Shown here: positions 61,091 to 64,000 of the stretch, piece after piece
How positions within the stretch are numbered: position 1 is the stretch's first letter
How the letters are laid out: every line of letters starts with the position of its first letter
From: Streptomyces hygroscopicus subsp. hygroscopicus
GTDB taxonomy: Bacteria > Actinomycetota > Actinomycetes > Streptomycetales > Streptomycetaceae
DNA length: 64,000 nt
Reading direction: 5' to 3'
Assembly (NCBI RefSeq): GCF_030269125.1
Contig: NZ_BSSM01000001.1
Location: forward strand, 992,001 to 1,056,000
Program-made: the position numbers and the translations under genes
The notes under the pieces: generated by a model
Database searches by the model: none
Told to the model about the DNA's origin: nothing
Seen by the model: the letters and a program-made list of their open reading frames with translations, nothing else

Positions 61091-61116
61091 CACTGTACAT
61101 ACTAGTAGGTACAGTG
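61091..61116. promoter_or_regulatory. TetR operator palindrome
   Basis: CACTGTAC (61091-61098) and GTACAGTG (61109-61116) are perfect arms around a 10-base core containing the smaller palindrome TACTAGTA. The site lies 7-32 bases upstream of the tetR start codon. Confidence 0.75.
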
Positions 61117-61240
61117 CGCAAGGCAGAGCCCCTGCCGATGACGACCGGCAGGGACTCGGGGCGGGACGGGGAGGGGCGCGACGGCAGAGGGCTACGCCGA
61201 GACGGGGCGTACGGGACGACACGGCCGCCGGGCGACCGGC

Positions 61241-62752
61241 TCAGGCCGCGCCGACCCGCACTCCCACCTCCTCCCGCAGCACCGGCAGAGCCACCTTCCC
61301 CGCGCTGTTGTACGGAATCCGCTCCACCTCGGTGACCCTCGCGGGGCCCGCGTACCGGCCGAGGACCTCGCCGACCCGGACCAGGGCGCGCTGCCGCAGC
61401 TCGGGCGCCAGGCCGGGCCGCAGCACCACCACCGCGACCGCTCCGGTGCCCGCGCCGTCCAGACCCGAGGTGACGCACACGTCGCGCACCGCCGGGTCCT
61501 CCTTGATGACGCCCTCGACCCGCACGACGTCGAGGCCCGGCTCGGCGCGCGCGGTGACGTAGAGCCTGCCGTCGTCGCCGAGATAGCCGTAGTCGCTGGT
61601 CAGGATGTGCCGGCGGCCGGCGATCTCGACGGTGTCCAGCGGCCGGTGCACGTACTCGTCCAGGGCGAACGCGCTGTCGATCGCGAGCAGCCCCACCCGG
61701 CCGACGGGCAGCTCGACGAGGGTGTCCGGGTCCAGCGCGCGCACCGTGACGCCCGGCATGAAGCGGCCCGCCGCGTACGGAGCCGCCGCCAGGTCGGCCG
61801 GGTCCGCGAGGGTGTTGATGCCGGTCTCGGTGGTCGCGTAGTACGCGTACAGCAGGTCGCCCAGGCGGTCCCGGGTCTGGTCGATGGTGCGCGGGCTGAT
61901 GTGCCGGCCGCCGGTGAGCAGGAAGCGCAGCGCCGTCAGGTCGGCGTCCCGGTGTGTGGTGGTGGCGGCCTCCAGCAGCCTGTCGAGGAACGGCGGTACG
62001 AGGAAGGCGCCGGTCAGCCGCTCCTCGGCCAGCACCTCCACCGCCGCCTCGGGGTCCGGCGGGCCGAGCCGTACCGAGGCGCCGAGGGCCAGCGCGGCGC
62101 CGGCCCACACATGGCCGGAGGCGAAGGCGAGCGGCGAGGTGATGAGGAAGGAGTCGCCGGGGCCGAAGTCGAACCGGTCGCGCAGGAAGGCGACCCGCTG
62201 GTTCTCGGTGCGCTCGCGGCGGATGAACAGCTTCGGGGTGCCCGTCGTACCGCTGGTGAAGCCCAGTGCGCTGAACGGCGGTTGGACCCACGGTGCCGGC
62301 TGGTGCTCTCCCTCGGCGGCGGCCAGGTAGTGCGTGACCCTGGTGTCGAAGGCCGGGAACGCCACCAGGTCGAGCAGGACGGCGGTGTCGCCCCAGCGCG
62401 GCCAGAAGTCCCGCGGCAGGTTCGGCAGCGAGCTGTCCACCACGATGAACGTGGGCTCCACGGCGTCAAGTTGCTCGGCGATGGTGGCGCCGTCGCGTTC
62501 CGGGTCGACGCCCACCCAGGGGATGCCCAGCGAGGCCAGCGCGGCGGTCGCCACGACGACGCGGACGCTGTTGCCCGCGACCACCATCGCCCGGTTGGAC
62601 TCGTCGGCGTCCAGCGAGCGGGTCAGCCAGGCCCGCACCGCCTCGACGCGGTCGGCCAGTTCGGTCCAGGTGAGGGCCTCGTCCCCGTCGCTGACCGCGA
62701 CACGGTGCGGCGCGGCCCCGGCGTGCTGTCGTAGAGCATCGAGCGTGATCAT
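61241..62752 (-). CDS. Adenylate-forming enzyme (AMP-dependent acyl-CoA synthetase/ligase family)
   Basis: A 503-residue stand-alone adenylation enzyme. The phosphate loop FTSGTTGTPK is at 165-174, the YAYYATTETG motif (A5-type) near 314, the SDYGYLGDDG (A7/A8-type) region near 403, and the C-terminal catalytic Lys in YNSAGKVALP near 483. It activates a carboxylic acid as the acyl-AMP; whether CoA, a carrier protein or an amine is the acceptor cannot be told. ATG 62752. It follows the FAD/NAD(P)-binding gene by 24 bases on the same strand, so they are co-transcribed. Substrate unknown; the class is frequent in natural-product clusters. Confidence 0.9.
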   Translation of the reverse strand: MITLDALRQHAGAAPHRVAVSDGDEALTWTELADRVEAVRAWLTRSLDADESNRAMVVAGNSVRVVVATAALASLGIPWVGVDPERDGATIAEQLDAVEPTFIVVDSSLPNLPRDFWPRWGDTAVLLDLVAFPAFDTRVTHYLAAAEGEHQPAPWVQPPFSALGFTSGTTGTPKLFIRRERTENQRVAFLRDRFDFGPGDSFLITSPLAFASGHVWAGAALALGASVRLGPPDPEAAVEVLAEERLTGAFLVPPFLDRLLEAATTTHRDADLTALRFLLTGGRHISPRTIDQTRDRLGDLLYAYYATTETGINTLADPADLAAAPYAAGRFMPGVTVRALDPDTLVELPVGRVGLLAIDSAFALDEYVHRPLDTVEIAGRRHILTSDYGYLGDDGRLYVTARAEPGLDVVRVEGVIKEDPAVRDVCVTSGLDGAGTGAVAVVVLRPGLAPELRQRALVRVGEVLGRYAGPARVTEVERIPYNSAGKVALPVLREEVGVRVGAA

Positions 62753-62776
62753 TGCCGTCTCCTCGTCGGTGGGGTG

Positions 62777-64000
62777 TCAGCCGGCCAGCGGAACGGTCGC
62801 GCCGCGGCTCTCGTCGGCGCCGAGCCGGGCGAGCCGCGCCATGCCCTGGCGCAGGCAGGAACGGGCGATCGAGTCACCCTGGAGCAGCGTGCGGGAGTTG
62901 ACGTGCGGGCGGGCGCCGATGGCGGTGACCCACTGCACCGACTCCACCGGCGGCCCGTAGCTGAAGCGGGCCGGGTGCGGGGTGCCGTCGCCGCGCACCA
63001 CCTGGAACGTCGACTCGGTCACGTCCAGACCGCCGGTCTCGTATCCCGCCCCGTCGGCATCCGGGATGAAGTGCGCCCGGCACTCCCCCGCCGCGCGCAG
63101 CGAGGCGAGCAGCGGATCGGTGGCCCGGCGGACGTCGGTGAGCGGAAGGTGCGCCTCCACCAGGGCGGTGGCCCGCACCTCGGTGCCCGGCACGTCCGGT
63201 GAGGAGGCGCGGAAGACGCCGTCCTCGGCACTCACCCTCATCCGCGGGCCGAGCGGTTCGACCACCCCGGCCCGCACCAGCGCGAGCAGTTGCGCGACCC
63301 GGGTGGCGGGCGGGCCGCTGGCCGCGTAGTTGTTCAGGCCGCTGAACCAGCGGTCGATGTGGTCGCGGTACGACGCCCCGCTGATCCCCCGGTGGGAGAT
63401 GACCGCCCGCACCTCCTCGCGCAGGTCGCGCATCACCGCGGCGGCGGCCTTCACCGCGCTGCGCTCCGGGCCGAGCCGGGATTGGCGCAGGTCCTCGGCG
63501 AGCCGGCCGGTGATCCAGTCGCGGAACGCCGCCTGGTCGGCGAAGCCGAGTCCGTCCGCCGGGCGGTCCAGGCGCTGCCAGTCGAACCGCAGCTCCGGAT
63601 CGGGCACCAGTTCCTCGATGAGCCGCTCCATCCGGGGGCTGCCCCAGTCCAGGCCCGGGAACTCGGCCACCAGGCGGGCGTGCGCCTCGGGCGCGGTGTC
63701 CCTGAGCAGCGCCCGGTAGTACACCCAGGCGACCTCCTTGGCCACCAGCGGGAACAGGTCGCGCCGGAAGTCGGTGCGCCCGGTGCCGGCGCCGAGCCGC
63801 AGCTCGGCTATCTCGGTGGCCGTGATGAAGTCCGGCTTGTAGCGGGGCACGACCTCCTGCTTGATCTCCGCCCTGGCCCGGTACGGCATCCCGCGCCCGG
63901 AGCCCGCGTACATCACCGGTTCCTGGCCGCTGGGCAGATAGCGCAGGGTGTCGCCGTCGGTGACGAAGTGGCCGCCGCGGCCCTCGCTGAGCAGGATCAT
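62777..64000 (-). CDS. FAD/NAD(P)-binding protein, C-terminal part (N-terminus beyond the window)
   Basis: At least 407 residues of a larger protein entering from the right edge; its true start lies past 64000. The visible sequence (LRYLPSGQEPVMYAGSGRGM, PYRARAEIKQEVVPRYKPDF, ITATEIAEL) resembles the C-terminal part of a family of FAD-NAD(P)-binding proteins with an HI0933/NAD_binding_9 Rossmann domain at the N-terminus. The stop is the TGA at 62777. It is co-directional with the adenylation gene and 24 bases upstream of it. Its enzymatic role is unknown; such proteins occur in secondary-metabolite loci. Confidence 0.7.
   Translation of the reverse strand: MILLSEGRGGHFVTDGDTLRYLPSGQEPVMYAGSGRGMPYRARAEIKQEVVPRYKPDFITATEIAELRLGAGTGRTDFRRDLFPLVAKEVAWVYYRALLRDTAPEAHARLVAEFPGLDWGSPRMERLIEELVPDPELRFDWQRLDRPADGLGFADQAAFRDWITGRLAEDLRQSRLGPERSAVKAAAAVMRDLREEVRAVISHRGISGASYRDHIDRWFSGLNNYAASGPPATRVAQLLALVRAGVVEPLGPRMRVSAEDGVFRASSPDVPGTEVRATALVEAHLPLTDVRRATDPLLASLRAAGECRAHFIPDADGAGYETGGLDVTESTFQVVRGDGTPHPARFSYGPPVESVQWVTAIGARPHVNSRTLLQGDSIARSCLRQGMARLARLGADESRGATVPLAG

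Overview
This window is chromosomal DNA of a high-GC actinomycete, almost certainly a Streptomyces. The evidence is very high GC with strong G/C third-position bias, a full set of Streptomyces marker genes (cutR, sepH, ptsH with a DasR site, hrdB with its Lys/Ala-rich arm, and a c-di-AMP riboswitch upstream of an M23 peptidase), frequent GTG/TTG starts and 1-4 nt start/stop overlaps. From memory of the family, the order cutR ... hemH ... sepH ... ptsH ... parC ... citrate synthase pair ... parE ... hrdB ... rnhB matches the core-chromosome block around SCO5862-SCO5812 of S. coelicolor. Most of the window is therefore conserved core; the last ~7 kb (about 57-64 kb) looks more accessory.

Layout. 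0-8 kb: a partial response regulator (CutR), a small protein, an inositol monophosphatase-like enzyme and coproporphyrin ferrochelatase; divergently an MFS transporter with an overlapping FAD-dependent lactone/alditol oxidase-like gene; then the cell-division regulator SepH. 8-16 kb: a sulfurtransferase, a VOC protein, the set DUF5998-like / AlkP-superfamily hydrolase / thymidine kinase, a GNAT-acyl-CoA-synthetase fusion (Pat type) and HPr with a dre operator. 16-25 kb: a GntR regulator, a riboswitch-controlled M23 peptidase, a two-gene M16 pair, topoisomerase IV A (parC) and a CobW GTPase. 25-29 kb: two divergent citrate synthase paralogues, one with an N-terminal DNA-binding domain, then a sucrase/ferredoxin-like gene under an iron box.

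29-39 kb is signalling and transport: a CitA-like kinase and its probable response regulator flank an oppositely oriented SsuABC/TauABC-like ABC operon; then an acetate-type symporter with an apparent frameshift, its DUF485 partner, and a NarL-type two-component operon with a membrane protein. 39-47 kb: a 1.2 kb gene-free stretch, parE, a small Cys protein behind an ECF-type promoter, a secreted trypsin-like protease, hrdB and a FadR-type regulator. 47-57 kb: an ATPase-permease fusion, a Nudix-winged-helix (NrtR-like) protein, a DUF4192 protein, a RecQ-phosphoribosyltransferase fusion, two unrecognised proteins and RNase HII. 57-64 kb: a PNPOx-like protein, quinone oxidoreductase, MFS exporter and TetR regulator next to an adenylate-forming enzyme and a partial FAD/NAD(P)-binding protein, possibly a small biosynthesis/export locus.

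The least explained signals are around the HTH-citrate synthase fusion: a cluster of TTGA/TCAA half-sites in the intergenic region, and a run of rare codons inside the paired citrate synthase gene that carries the same kind of half-sites about 650 bp away. Other items worth checking are the leaderless-looking start under an iron box, the complementary M16 halves, the symporter frameshift in a short GC repeat, and a 39-bp tandem repeat between tetR and the exporter.
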